The notes below the pieces were generated by a model. The model made no database searches. It was not told the origin of the DNA and worked only from the letters and a program-made list of their open reading frames with translations. A stretch of 64,000 nt of DNA. Source: Actinomycetota bacterium (lineage in GTDB: Bacteria > Actinomycetota > JAHEXW01 > JAGVPG01). This document shows positions 19,637-31,834 of the stretch, in pieces (position 1 is the first letter of the stretch; each line of letters opens with the position of its first letter). The stretch is from assembly GCA_020052375.1 (NCBI GenBank), contig JAGVPG010000004.1, positions 1 through 64,000 of the forward strand, read 5' to 3'. Both the position numbers and the translations under genes were made by a program.

Positions 19637-20055
19637 TGGCAAAAACGGGAGTCACCAAACGGATAGTGATTCGTTTTCCGAAGCGCTTGGTGGAAGAACC
19701 GATCGTATACCGGCTGATCAAGGACTTCGACCTGGTCATGAACATACTTAAAGCATATGTCACACCGAACGAAGAAGGATTGCTGGTCATGGAGCTTCAG
19801 GGCGATGCGGATAAGTTCGAAGAGGGCATCCGGTATCTGAAAGACAAGGGTGTCTTAGTCGAACCGCTAAGCAAGGATGTCAAGAGAAACGAGGACCGTT
19901 GCACACATTGCGGCGCGTGCGTCGTTTTATGCCCGGCTTCGGCTCTGGTCGTGGATAAGGATACAAGCAAGATCATCTTCTCCGACGAGAAGTGCATTGC
20001 TTGCGAGTTATGCGTTCCGGCATGTCCGGTAGGCGCGATGGAGGTGCATTTCTAA
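19636..20055 (+). CDS. NIL domain / 4Fe-4S ferredoxin protein (partner of DUF39)
   Basis: NIL-like N-terminus then two CxxCxxCxxxCP clusters (CTHCGACVVLCP, CIACELCVPACP). Confidence 0.9.
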   Translation: MAKTGVTKRIVIRFPKRLVEEPIVYRLIKDFDLVMNILKAYVTPNEEGLLVMELQGDADKFEEGIRYLKDKGVLVEPLSKDVKRNEDRCTHCGACVVLCPASALVVDKDTSKIIFSDEKCIACELCVPACPVGAMEVHF

Positions 20056-21133
20056 GATCAGGAAAAAGGTAGAGGCGCAAGGCCTGGCAACGGCCATCGG
20101 CAGCTTCCCGCATGATGATGCGGAGGCCGCGGTGGATCTTATATTCAAAACGATACCGGAGATCCCGGTCTGGCCCCAACTTCCGAACAGAGCTCCGGAA
20201 GAAGGCATGATCGTCCAGTATCTGCAGGGATTTCCCGGGGTGGTCTGGGCGCGATCGAGCGGACATCTCTTCGTGAACATGGAATCACGTGACTTTGATG
20301 AAGAGGTCGTCCGTTTCTACGAGAGGTTTTTACAGACTTCGGAGACCAACCACCCGGAAGTACTGGATTATTTTCAGATCAGCCGGGAATACGCGGCCGG
20401 CTTCTACAAGTTCAAAGAACACTTGAACAAGCGCGCAACCCGAGTCGCGGGTATCAAATACGTAAAGGGACATGTCACAGGACCGATCACTCTTGGTCTT
20501 GGGCTGCCTGACCAGACGGGCAAACCGGTATACTACAGCGATCAAATGCGTGATGTGGTCGTCAAGACCGTGGCGCTTAAGGCGAAATGGCAGATAGCCC
20601 ATCTTAAAGAATATGAGAAGCCGGTCATCATCTTCATCGACGAACCGACTCTCGCTTCCTTCGGCTCGTCGGCTATGATAAGCGTATCCGGGGAACATGT
20701 GATAAGCGCCTTGAACGAGGTGATAAGCGCCATCCATCAGATCGGTGGTATCGCCGGCGTCCATTGTTGCGGTAACACCGACTGGTCTATTATATTTAAG
20801 ACTGATGTCGACATACTCAGTTTCGACGCTTTTGATTATGGAGATTCGTTGTTCTTGTATCCCGAAGAGCTGGCTGTTTTTCTTAGGAGCGGAGGGACGA
20901 TCGCGTGGGGTATAGTGCCGACGGACGAGGAGAGGATGCATGGCGAAAGCGCGGAGAGTCTTCATTTCAGATATGAGGGCTTGATCCACAGGATAGCCGA
21001 TCTCGGAGTATCAACGGAAGACGCGCACATAGCTTCCCTTTTTACACCGAGCTGCGGTATGTCTTCAGTCGGGATAGGTTCTGCGGAAAGGATATGTGAT
21101 ATCCTGTCATGCTTGAAGGCAAAAAGGCACTGA
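20048..21133 (+). CDS. MetE-C/UroD-fold protein, likely 'core' methionine synthase; start codon uncertain
   Basis: 'TAIGSFPHDDAEAAV' lies in frame upstream of the listed start (20132); 'GHVTGPITLGLGL', 'IFIDEPTLASFG', 'GVHCCGNTDWSII', 'TPSCGM'. Confidence 0.75.
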   Translation: MSKIRKKVEAQGLATAIGSFPHDDAEAAVDLIFKTIPEIPVWPQLPNRAPEEGMIVQYLQGFPGVVWARSSGHLFVNMESRDFDEEVVRFYERFLQTSETNHPEVLDYFQISREYAAGFYKFKEHLNKRATRVAGIKYVKGHVTGPITLGLGLPDQTGKPVYYSDQMRDVVVKTVALKAKWQIAHLKEYEKPVIIFIDEPTLASFGSSAMISVSGEHVISALNEVISAIHQIGGIAGVHCCGNTDWSIIFKTDVDILSFDAFDYGDSLFLYPEELAVFLRSGGTIAWGIVPTDEERMHGESAESLHFRYEGLIHRIADLGVSTEDAHIASLFTPSCGMSSVGIGSAERICDILSCLKAKRH

Positions 21134-21630
21134 TCGTCATAGCGCATGATGTGTTCAGGGACGAAGAATATGCGGAACCTCGCGAGGTTCTTGAGAGGGC
21201 CGGGGTCGAGGTCGTCGTCGCGTCATCGGGCCTTAGCGAGGCAAAAGGAAGGTTCGGCCTCACCGTTCATCCTGATATACTGGTCAAAGACGCAGAAGTC
21301 TCCGACTATGACGCGGTAGTGTTCGTGGGCGGCGGAGGGTCAAGGGAGTACTTCAATGATCCGTCTGCGTTAGGACTGGCCAGGGATGCGGACGATGAAG
21401 GGAAAGTATTGGCTGCTATATGTATAGCGCCTCATATCCTGGCAAACGCAGACGTGTTGAAAGGTAAAAAGGCGACGACGTACGAATCGGAGATAGGCGC
21501 TTTGAAAGAAAAAGGCGCCATATATACGGATAAAGACGTCCAGGTCGATGGTAAGCTCATAACAGCAAGAGGCCCGGAAGCGGCCAGAGATTTCGGAGAA
21601 GAGGTAGTCAATGCTCTGCAAAGGATGTAA
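21109..21630 (+). CDS. DJ-1/PfpI family protein
   Basis: 'KALIVIAHDVFRDEEYAEPREVLERAGVEV', 'AICIAPHILANADVLKGKKAT', 'ITARGPEAARDFGEEV'. Confidence 0.88.
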   Translation: MLEGKKALIVIAHDVFRDEEYAEPREVLERAGVEVVVASSGLSEAKGRFGLTVHPDILVKDAEVSDYDAVVFVGGGGSREYFNDPSALGLARDADDEGKVLAAICIAPHILANADVLKGKKATTYESEIGALKEKGAIYTDKDVQVDGKLITARGPEAARDFGEEVVNALQRM

Positions 21631-22510
21631 GTTCAAGGACATCATCGAAGCGGTCGGGAATACCCCTGTTGTAAAGATAACCAAGGTCATCGACGTACCA
21701 GGTGTTGAGGTCTATGCCAAACTCGAGGGTTATAATCCGGGTGGCTCGGTAAAGGACCGGATCGCTAAGTTCATGATCGAGGGCGCGGAGAAAGACGGCC
21801 GGCTCGATCATAAGATGACGATAATGGAGCCGTCGAGCGGGAATACGGGCATCGGACTGGCGATGATCTGCGCGGCTAAAGGGTATAAGCTGGAGATCAT
21901 AATGCCTGAGACGATGAGTATCGAACGCCGGAAGATCATAGCTTCCATGGGCGCCGAGATCATTTTGACACCCGGCGATGAGGGTATGAACGGCGCCATA
22001 GCCCGGTCGGATGAACTTGCCAAGAGGGCATGCTATTTTATGCCAAACCAGTTCGCGAACCCGGATAATGTGAGGGCGCATTATGAAGGTACGGGCGTGG
22101 AGATACTCGAACAGATAGGTCATGTCGACGTGTTCGTAGCCGGGCTCGGTACGAGCGGGACGCTTATGGGAGTCGGAAGAAGGCTGAGAGAACACAATCC
22201 GAACATCAAGGTCATAGCAGTGCAACCTTTCCCGAAATCCAAGATACAGGGTTTAAAGAGCCTGGATGAAGGGTATATCCCACCAATCTACGACGAATCT
22301 GTTGTCACCGAGACACAGATCGTAAGGGACGATGAAGCCTTTGCGATGGCCAGGCGTTTGATGAAAGAGGAAGGCGTTTCGGCCGGTATCTCCTCAGGCG
22401 CGGCTATCGCCGAAGCCGCCAGGCAGGCTAAACATCTGGGCGAAGGCACACTCGTAGTGGTCCTTCCTGATAGAGCTGAAAGATACGTCAGCACCGCCCT
22501 GTTCGAATGA
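21611..22510 (+). CDS. cysteine synthase-family PLP enzyme, copy 2
   Basis: '[23 protein letters not shown]', 'EPSSGNTGIGLAMICAAKGY', 'GISSGAA'. Confidence 0.9.
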   Translation: MLCKGCKFKDIIEAVGNTPVVKITKVIDVPGVEVYAKLEGYNPGGSVKDRIAKFMIEGAEKDGRLDHKMTIMEPSSGNTGIGLAMICAAKGYKLEIIMPETMSIERRKIIASMGAEIILTPGDEGMNGAIARSDELAKRACYFMPNQFANPDNVRAHYEGTGVEILEQIGHVDVFVAGLGTSGTLMGVGRRLREHNPNIKVIAVQPFPKSKIQGLKSLDEGYIPPIYDESVVTETQIVRDDEAFAMARRLMKEEGVSAGISSGAAIAEAARQAKHLGEGTLVVVLPDRAERYVSTALFE

Positions 22511-23256
22511 ACGGGAAGGTCTTGGTAGGGACAAGCGGGTTCAGTTACGCCCACTGGGCGGACGGCGTCTTCTATCCTCATGAACTGCATAGCGACCAGT
22601 GGCTCGAGTTCTATGCTATCAAATTCAAGACTGTCGAGATAAACATGTCTTTCTACCGGTTACCGTCGTTCATCACATTCGAGAACTGGCGGAAATACAC
22701 CCCCAAGGATTTCGCCTTCTCCATCAAAGGAAGCCGGTATATAACTCATGTCAAGAAGTTACTGGACTGCGAAGAAGCGGTCAGGAAGTTATTCGACAGT
22801 GCGTCGGGGCTGGGAAAAAAGCTGGACGTTATCCTCTGGCAATTACCGCAGACCTTCCACGCAGATCCGGGCAGGCTTGCTTCTTTTCTGGATGTACTTG
22901 GCGCTTGCGAGACAGGTGGCGTCCGGCATTCCTTTGAGTTCCGTCACAGTAGCTGGTTCACGGATGACGTCTATAAGATACTGAAGGAAAGAAACGCGTC
23001 GCTTTGTATCGCCGATTCATCCCGATGGCCGTCAAAGAAAAAGGTGACCGCGGATCACGTCTATCTCCGTTTTCACGGCCGGGAGGCATACAGGTCGGAC
23101 TACCCGGATGAGCAGCTCGTAAAATGGGGTTTGAAGGCAAAGCGATGGGCGGCGACGGGACTAGACGTCTATGCGTATTTCAACAACGACGCAAATGCGT
23201 ACGCGGTCAAGAACGCGTTGGCTTTTCATGCTTACGCGACTGGTGAAAATGTATAA
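22507..23256 (+). CDS. DUF72 family protein
   Basis: 'VGTSGFSYAHWADGVFYP', 'YAIKFKTVEINMSFYRLPS', 'VYLRFHGR', 'YAYFNNDANAYAVKNA'. Confidence 0.9.
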   Translation: MNGKVLVGTSGFSYAHWADGVFYPHELHSDQWLEFYAIKFKTVEINMSFYRLPSFITFENWRKYTPKDFAFSIKGSRYITHVKKLLDCEEAVRKLFDSASGLGKKLDVILWQLPQTFHADPGRLASFLDVLGACETGGVRHSFEFRHSSWFTDDVYKILKERNASLCIADSSRWPSKKKVTADHVYLRFHGREAYRSDYPDEQLVKWGLKAKRWAATGLDVYAYFNNDANAYAVKNALAFHAYATGENV

Positions 23257-23331
23257 ATATTTATATTATCAAACAGGGCATATCTGACGAATATTATATT
23301 AGCGACAATTTTTAAGAAGAGGAGAACTTAC

Positions 23332-23901
23332 ATGATCGGACACGCGGTTATCTGGGGGATCCCCGAGACCCTGGAATGGGAACTTGATACATTAAGAATA
23401 AACCATCCTCGTTGGTCCGATGAGGTGTTTTTGAGCTGGTCCAAGCAGACGTATGAAGATGCCGACTACGCCAGGCGCAAGCACGACGCCGAGTTTGTAA
23501 GAGACAGTATGACAGATGAGTTTTTCTCGGTCTTCAGAAAAAAGGCTGACGACCACCGCAGTAACTTTATTGACAGACCTCTTGACGTGCAGGGCCTGCA
23601 GATCGTAAACATCAGTTCGGATGGAGAAAACGACATAATCGATGTGAAGTTCGTCAGTGAGCGTCTATCTGTCAGAGGCAAGGCCAGGAGTGTCATCGAA
23701 TATATGTCCTTCACCCGCCCGCATTATGAGCGTTTCACCGATAGGTCCGCGGCGGACTGGAACGGGACATGCCCGAAATGCTTTGCCGCCTTGCCGACGG
23801 AACACGTATGGCGGTGCCCGTACTGCGGTCATAATGTCGCCGAACAATCGACGGGTTGGAAGATAAGGAAGATCGTCACCGAGAAGGACTATGCTGGATA
23901 A
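23332..23901 (+). CDS. Tim44-like/zinc-ribbon hypothetical protein
   Basis: Region resembling a Tim44-like fold plus C-terminal CPKC...CPYC zinc ribbon. Confidence 0.5.
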   Translation: MIGHAVIWGIPETLEWELDTLRINHPRWSDEVFLSWSKQTYEDADYARRKHDAEFVRDSMTDEFFSVFRKKADDHRSNFIDRPLDVQGLQIVNISSDGENDIIDVKFVSERLSVRGKARSVIEYMSFTRPHYERFTDRSAADWNGTCPKCFAALPTEHVWRCPYCGHNVAEQSTGWKIRKIVTEKDYAG

Positions 23902-24538
23902 TATCCAGCAGATCTTCTACATAGCCGTCATCACCGGTTTCGCGACCGCTCTTATTCCCGGACCGATCATGGTCTTGATGATCGCCGAGACTATCCGATA
24001 CGGATATAGAGCCGGAACAGCCGTCCTTATTGCTCCTATCCTGGTAGACGCTAGTGTCATGATCCCTCTTGCGTTACTACTGCAGAACCTTCTGAAGCTC
24101 AAAGCTTTTCAGATACCCGTTGGCCTGGCAGGCGCGGCGTTCATCATCTTCTTGGGGTTTAAGACGGTGATCTTTGCGACAGGGCCGGAATCTGTCGGAA
24201 CCGATGTAGATGAAGTATTATCGCATAAGCTTTCTCCTTTTTCCTCGTTCAAGAAAGCGCTCACCGCCCATCTCCTAAGCCCGTTTGCGTATGGTTTCTG
24301 GGCGACGGCAGGTACTTATATGATATTTAAGTCGTATACATCCGCCGGTCTGCCGGGTGCGTTGATATACGCGACGGGATTCTGGTGCGGTGCGGCGGCC
24401 AGCGGTGTGCTGGTCCTGTTGATCGCCGGAAAAGGAAGACAGTTCTTGAGTACGCGGCTTTATAAGCTCATCATGGCGTCTTGCGGTATACTACTGATTA
24501 TCTTCGGATTCGTCCTGGGGGTAAAGGTAGTATTATGA
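23891..24538 (+). CDS. LysE-family exporter
   Basis: 'ATALIPGPIMVLMIAETIRYGYRAGTAVLIAPILVDA'. Confidence 0.8.
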   Translation: MLDNIQQIFYIAVITGFATALIPGPIMVLMIAETIRYGYRAGTAVLIAPILVDASVMIPLALLLQNLLKLKAFQIPVGLAGAAFIIFLGFKTVIFATGPESVGTDVDEVLSHKLSPFSSFKKALTAHLLSPFAYGFWATAGTYMIFKSYTSAGLPGALIYATGFWCGAAASGVLVLLIAGKGRQFLSTRLYKLIMASCGILLIIFGFVLGVKVVL

Positions 24539-25263
24539 CATATGAACCAAGATGGTACCGTGACCTTATGAGCGCGAAGGGACTTGTCTCTTTCGAGGTG
24601 ACGGTTTTACAGACGGATCTCCACGTAAGCGCCCGCAAAGACCTGAGTTCTTTAGCATTACGTTGCGTCGAGAGGTTCAGGGCCGATATCGAATCGTTCA
24701 TCGCAGCTGATCCCGTATTCAAAAAGACATTGGTCCCCCATGATGTTCCGGAAACCAGTCCTCCCATCATTAAAGCGATGGCTGACGCGGCCGCTCGCGC
24801 CGGTGTGGGGCCCATGGCTGCCGTAGCCGGAGCTATTTCCGAGTTCGTTGGCCGCGAGCTTATGAAAAAGAGCGAAGAAGTCATCGTTGAAAACGGTGGG
24901 GATATATTCATTACTACAGAATCTGTAAGGAAGATGTTGGTCTATGCCGGTGATTCGCCCCTGAGTGAAAGACTTTGTCTTCTCATCCAGCCTGAAGACA
25001 CGCCTCTGGGGGTGTGTACGTCTTCTGGGACCGTCGGTCATTCGTTGAGTTTCGGCAAGGCGGATGCCGTCGTCGTAGTATCCAGGAATACGGCCTTAGC
25101 CGACGCTTACGCGACCGCCCTAGGCAACAGAATACAATCTGCACAGGACATCGATCCGGTCATAAAGAGCTCTAAAACAGCGGATGGAATCGATGGAGTC
25201 GTGCTGATCAAAGGTGATAAAATGGGCGTGTGGGGCAATATAGAGCTAGTGAAAAGTGAATAG
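24535..25263 (+). CDS. UPF0280 family (ApbE-like) protein
   Basis: 'PRWYRDLMSAKGLVSFEVTVLQTDLHVSA', 'AAVAGAISEFVGRELM', 'VENGGDIFI'. Confidence 0.85.
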   Translation: MTYEPRWYRDLMSAKGLVSFEVTVLQTDLHVSARKDLSSLALRCVERFRADIESFIAADPVFKKTLVPHDVPETSPPIIKAMADAAARAGVGPMAAVAGAISEFVGRELMKKSEEVIVENGGDIFITTESVRKMLVYAGDSPLSERLCLLIQPEDTPLGVCTSSGTVGHSLSFGKADAVVVVSRNTALADAYATALGNRIQSAQDIDPVIKSSKTADGIDGVVLIKGDKMGVWGNIELVKSE

Positions 25264-25276
25264 TGAATTAAAATGA

Positions 25277-28025
<2,749 letters not shown>

Positions 28026-28051
28026 CTAGTAGCCTGTAGCAAGTAGCTGGT

Positions 28052-28101
28052 ACCCCCACCTAAATCCTCCCCCTTAAAGGGGGAGGAATAAAAGGAGGGG
28101 G
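28052..28101. repeat. 50-bp CCTCCCCCTTAAAGGGGGAGG palindromic repeat (others 28481-28530, 25270-25303, 30004-30045)
   Basis: 28052-28101 and 28481-28530 differ at 2 of 50 positions. Confidence 0.9.
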
Positions 28102-28174
28102 TTCTAAAAAGCAACAGGTCACAGGCTACTAGATTTTAGCAGATGAATCTCTAAGATAAAAAAAGGATCGCAAA

Positions 28175-28471
28175 ATGGTTTCTGAGAAAGCGATAACGAA
28201 AAAAGATGTCGAGCATGTGGCGCTCTTGGCGAGACTGGCATTGACCGAAGAGGAGAAAGAACGGTTTACGAAACAGCTGGGCAAGATACTCGAGCATGCA
28301 GGTAAGATAAAGGAGATAGACACAAGCAAGGTGCCACCGACGTCTCACATCGTACCACTCGATAATGTGTTCAGAGAAGACAAAGCCGGGGAGTGCTTAT
28401 CCCAGGAAGAAGCGCTTTCCAACGCACCGGAAAAAGAAGAAGGCGCCTTTCTGGTGCCGAAGATCGTCTAA
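28175..28471 (+). CDS. gatC: Asp/Glu-tRNA amidotransferase subunit GatC
   Basis: 'ITKKDVEHVALLARLALTEEEKERF', upstream of gatAB. Confidence 0.93.
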   Translation: MVSEKAITKKDVEHVALLARLALTEEEKERFTKQLGKILEHAGKIKEIDTSKVPPTSHIVPLDNVFREDKAGECLSQEEALSNAPEKEEGAFLVPKIV

Positions 28472-28529
28472 GGAGGAAGTACCCCCACCTAAATCCTCCC
28501 CCTTATAGGGGGAGGAATAAAAGGAGAGG

Positions 28530-29999
28530 GTGGTCATTTTGGAACTTTTTAATCAACCAGCACATGAACTAAAGAGAATGATGGACACGGGGGAGATCTC
28601 GGCGTTTGAGATCGCCAAATCCGTGTTCAAACGTATAGAGATGGTCGAACCGAAGGTCGAAGCGTACGTGACATTGACCGAAGGGCAAGCCGCAGCGCAA
28701 GCAAAAGAGGCCGACGCGAAGATCAAAAAGGGAGAAGGCCGTGGGTCTCTGTTCGGCATACCGCTGGCGATCAAAGACAACATGTGCACGAAAGGCGTTC
28801 TGACCACGTGCTCATCCGGCATTCTAAAGAATTTCATTCCCGTATACGACGGGACCGTTGTCCGAAAAGTGTCGGATGCCGGTTTGATCATGACAGGCAA
28901 GACCAACCTTGATGAATTCGCTATGGGGTCGTCGACCGAGACATCGTTTTTCGGGACTACCAGGAATCCGTGGGATCTGGAAACGGTCCCGGGCGGTTCA
29001 AGCGGAGGCTCGGCGGCTGCGGTAGCGGCGGGTGAAGCCATCATGGCGTTGGGATCGGATACGGGCGGCTCGATCCGCCAGCCGGCGGCTTTGTGCGGAG
29101 TAGTCGGATTGAAACCGACATACGGGCTTGTCTCAAGATACGGCCTTGTCGCGTTTGCCTCCTCACTGGACCAGATAGGGCCGATAACCAAGGATGTGAC
29201 CGATTGCGCTCTACTTCTGCAAGCAATAGCCGGACAAGACGAACGTGATTCGACTTCTGTAGACATAAACATCCCGGACTATAACAAAGCGCTGGTCGCT
29301 GACGTAAAGGGGATGAAAATAGGACTTCTAAAAGAGATGATGGGTGAAGGCATCCAGGATGAAGTCAAGACTGCGATCAAGAACGCCGTCGATGTGTTCT
29401 CGAAGATGGGCGCCGAGATCATAGAGGTCTCATTACCGCATGCTGAATACGCTCTGTCGGCATACTACTTGATCGCGCCGGCCGAGGCGAGTTCCAATCT
29501 GGCTCGCTATGACGGCGTACGCTACGGCCACAGGACTTCGGAGAAAGTGAAAGACATGATCGATATGTATATGAAGACAAGGGCGGAGGGTTTCGGCAAT
29601 GAGGTCAAACGGCGCATCATGCTCGGTACGTATGCTTTGAGCGCCGGCTACTATGAGGCCTATTACGGCCAGGCGCAGAAGATCAGGACCCTGATCGTCC
29701 AGGATTTTGAAAAGGCGTTCGATAAGGTAGACGCCATCTTGTCGCCGACATCGCCGACGACCGCTTTCAAGATCGGCGAGAAATTCGAAAACCCGCTTCA
29801 GATGTATCTGTCGGACATATGTACGATACCGGTCAATCTGGCCGGATTGCCGGGCATATCGATACCCTGCGGTCTATCCGATGGATTGCCTATCGGGTTG
29901 CAGATAATAGGGAAACCTTTCGACGAGATGACAGTCTTAAGAACCGCATACGCTTTCGAACAAGCATACGGTTTCAAAGAAAGGCCGAAACTGGACTGA
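28530..29999 (+). CDS. gatA: Asp/Glu-tRNA amidotransferase subunit GatA
   Basis: '[24 protein letters not shown]', '[18 protein letters not shown]'; GTG start. Confidence 0.95.
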   Translation: MVILELFNQPAHELKRMMDTGEISAFEIAKSVFKRIEMVEPKVEAYVTLTEGQAAAQAKEADAKIKKGEGRGSLFGIPLAIKDNMCTKGVLTTCSSGILKNFIPVYDGTVVRKVSDAGLIMTGKTNLDEFAMGSSTETSFFGTTRNPWDLETVPGGSSGGSAAAVAAGEAIMALGSDTGGSIRQPAALCGVVGLKPTYGLVSRYGLVAFASSLDQIGPITKDVTDCALLLQAIAGQDERDSTSVDINIPDYNKALVADVKGMKIGLLKEMMGEGIQDEVKTAIKNAVDVFSKMGAEIIEVSLPHAEYALSAYYLIAPAEASSNLARYDGVRYGHRTSEKVKDMIDMYMKTRAEGFGNEVKRRIMLGTYALSAGYYEAYYGQAQKIRTLIVQDFEKAFDKVDAILSPTSPTTAFKIGEKFENPLQMYLSDICTIPVNLAGLPGISIPCGLSDGLPIGLQIIGKPFDEMTVLRTAYAFEQAYGFKERPKLD

Positions 30000-30043
30000 T
30001 GATATTTCCCCCTCCCTTGAGGGAAGGGGGATTAAGGGGGAGG

Positions 30044-31513
30044 GTGGATTACATCCCTAAAGAATCTTATGAAGCCGTAATCGGACTCGAGATCCATGTA
30101 GAACTGAATACCGAGAGCAAGATGTTCTGCGCTTGTCCGGTAAGTTTCGGGGAGAAGCCGAACACTCAAGTATGCCCGGTATGTCTCGGGCATCCCGGTG
30201 TGCTACCGGTCCTTAACGGCAAAGCGGTCGAGTACGCGACGTTGATCGGTCTTTCATTGAACTGCGAGGTCACAGAGTTCTGCCAGTTCCACCGAAAGAA
30301 CTATTTTTATCCGGACATGCCCAAGGACTACCAGATATCGCAGTATGATCTGCCTTTGTGCGTCGAAGGATATCTCGAAGTCGGTGAAGAAAAGGGAGTG
30401 AGCCGGATCAGGATCACCCGTGTCCACATGGAAGAGGACACCGGGAAGCTCATACACATAGGAGGCAGTGGCCGCATACACGGTGCCGATTACAGCTTAG
30501 TCGACTTCAATAGGGCAGGTGTGCCGTTGATCGAGATCGTCAGCGAACCCGACATCCGCTCGCCCGAGGAAGCCCGGATGTTCATGCAGAAGCTGCGGAG
30601 TATCATCCTGACGTTGGGAGTCTCCGACTGTAATATGGAAGAAGGTTCGATGCGCTGCGATGCCAACGTATCCATCAGACCTGTCGGACAGAAGGAATTC
30701 GGTACGAAGACCGAGGTCAAGAACATCAACTCGTTCAGGTCGGTACAACGGGCGTTGCAGCATGAACTGGACCGGCATATAGACACCATCGATTCCGGAG
30801 ACAGGGTGGTACAGGAGACGCGCCACTGGGATGACGCCGGAGGGGTGACGACATCTTTAAGAAGCAAAGAAGAAGCCCACGACTACCGTTATTTCCCTGA
30901 GCCGGACCTTGTCCCGTTGATCAGCGACAAGCCGAAAGTCGAGCGCATGAAGAAAGCATTGCCGGAACTACCCGATGCAAGACGCGTCCGGTTGATGGAG
31001 CAATACGGCTTGCCGAAGCATGACGCCAATGTGATATCTCTTTCCAAAGCGACAGGTGACTTCTTCGAGGAAGTCATGGAAACGTATGAAGATGCGAGGA
31101 AGGTCTCTAACTGGATACTTGTCGAACTCGGCGCGCTCTTGAACCAGGCAAACTTGGAGATCGACGAGTGCGCCGTTACACCCAGGCATCTGATCGACCT
31201 CTTGAAGTTGATGGACAAGGGAACGATCAGCGGCAAGATGGCCAAGGATATATTCAAGGAAAGCTTCGACACAGGAAAGCTGTCGAGCGTGATAGTCGAA
31301 GATAAAGGGCTAGTCCAGTTGACCGACGAAGACGCTATCGGCAAGATCGTCGAGCAAGTGCTGGCGGAAAATCCCAAAGCCATCGAGGACTATAAAGGCG
31401 GACAGGAGAGAGTCGTCGGTTTCCTGGTCGGCCAGGTCATGCGCCTCACCCAAGGCAAAGCCAGCCCGGACGCCGTCAACCGTCTATTGAAATCTAAGCT
31501 AAACAACAAGTGA
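30044..31513 (+). CDS. gatB: Asp/Glu-tRNA amidotransferase subunit GatB (start trimmed to GTG 30044)
   Basis: 'YEAVIGLEIHVELNTESKMFCAC', 'NTQVCPVCLGHPGVLPVLN', 'RNYFYPDMPKDYQISQYD'-type region. Confidence 0.95.
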   Translation: MDYIPKESYEAVIGLEIHVELNTESKMFCACPVSFGEKPNTQVCPVCLGHPGVLPVLNGKAVEYATLIGLSLNCEVTEFCQFHRKNYFYPDMPKDYQISQYDLPLCVEGYLEVGEEKGVSRIRITRVHMEEDTGKLIHIGGSGRIHGADYSLVDFNRAGVPLIEIVSEPDIRSPEEARMFMQKLRSIILTLGVSDCNMEEGSMRCDANVSIRPVGQKEFGTKTEVKNINSFRSVQRALQHELDRHIDTIDSGDRVVQETRHWDDAGGVTTSLRSKEEAHDYRYFPEPDLVPLISDKPKVERMKKALPELPDARRVRLMEQYGLPKHDANVISLSKATGDFFEEVMETYEDARKVSNWILVELGALLNQANLEIDECAVTPRHLIDLLKLMDKGTISGKMAKDIFKESFDTGKLSSVIVEDKGLVQLTDEDAIGKIVEQVLAENPKAIEDYKGGQERVVGFLVGQVMRLTQGKASPDAVNRLLKSKLNNK

Positions 31514-31528
31514 GTACCGGTTTCTCTC

Positions 31529-31571
31529 GTGTCGTTGCGAGGGAGCGAAGCGACCGAAGCAATCTAAGCAA
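31529..31571. repeat. GTGTCGyTGCGAGGGAGCGAAGCGACCGAAGCAATCTAmGCAA repeat (second copy 43427-43469)
   Basis: Two 43-bp copies differing at two positions. Confidence 0.9.
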
Positions 31572-31834
31572 ACGTAAAAAGTGAGTGCTCGCACCTCAAA
31601 ATAAGAAAAAGCCCGCAGGTTGATTCTACCCGAAAAGACGCGATAAATCCCCAGCGAGGATTTATCGCTCGGGGCTCAGGCCTCGCTCGTCGCTAGCTCG
31701 GTGTTAGACACACCTCGCTACCGACACCATGCCCGCTCGGCCTTCGACGCTTTTCTCGCAGAACAACCTGCGGGCTTCATAATATTTATAACCACAGCTC
31801 GCACAAGATATTAATATAGCTTATATACTAGAAT

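Noticed and set aside
31606-31780. Integron attC site
   Set aside because: GTTAGAC resembles a core half-site and the region is palindromic, but no paired RYYYAAC core, integrase or cassette array is visible.
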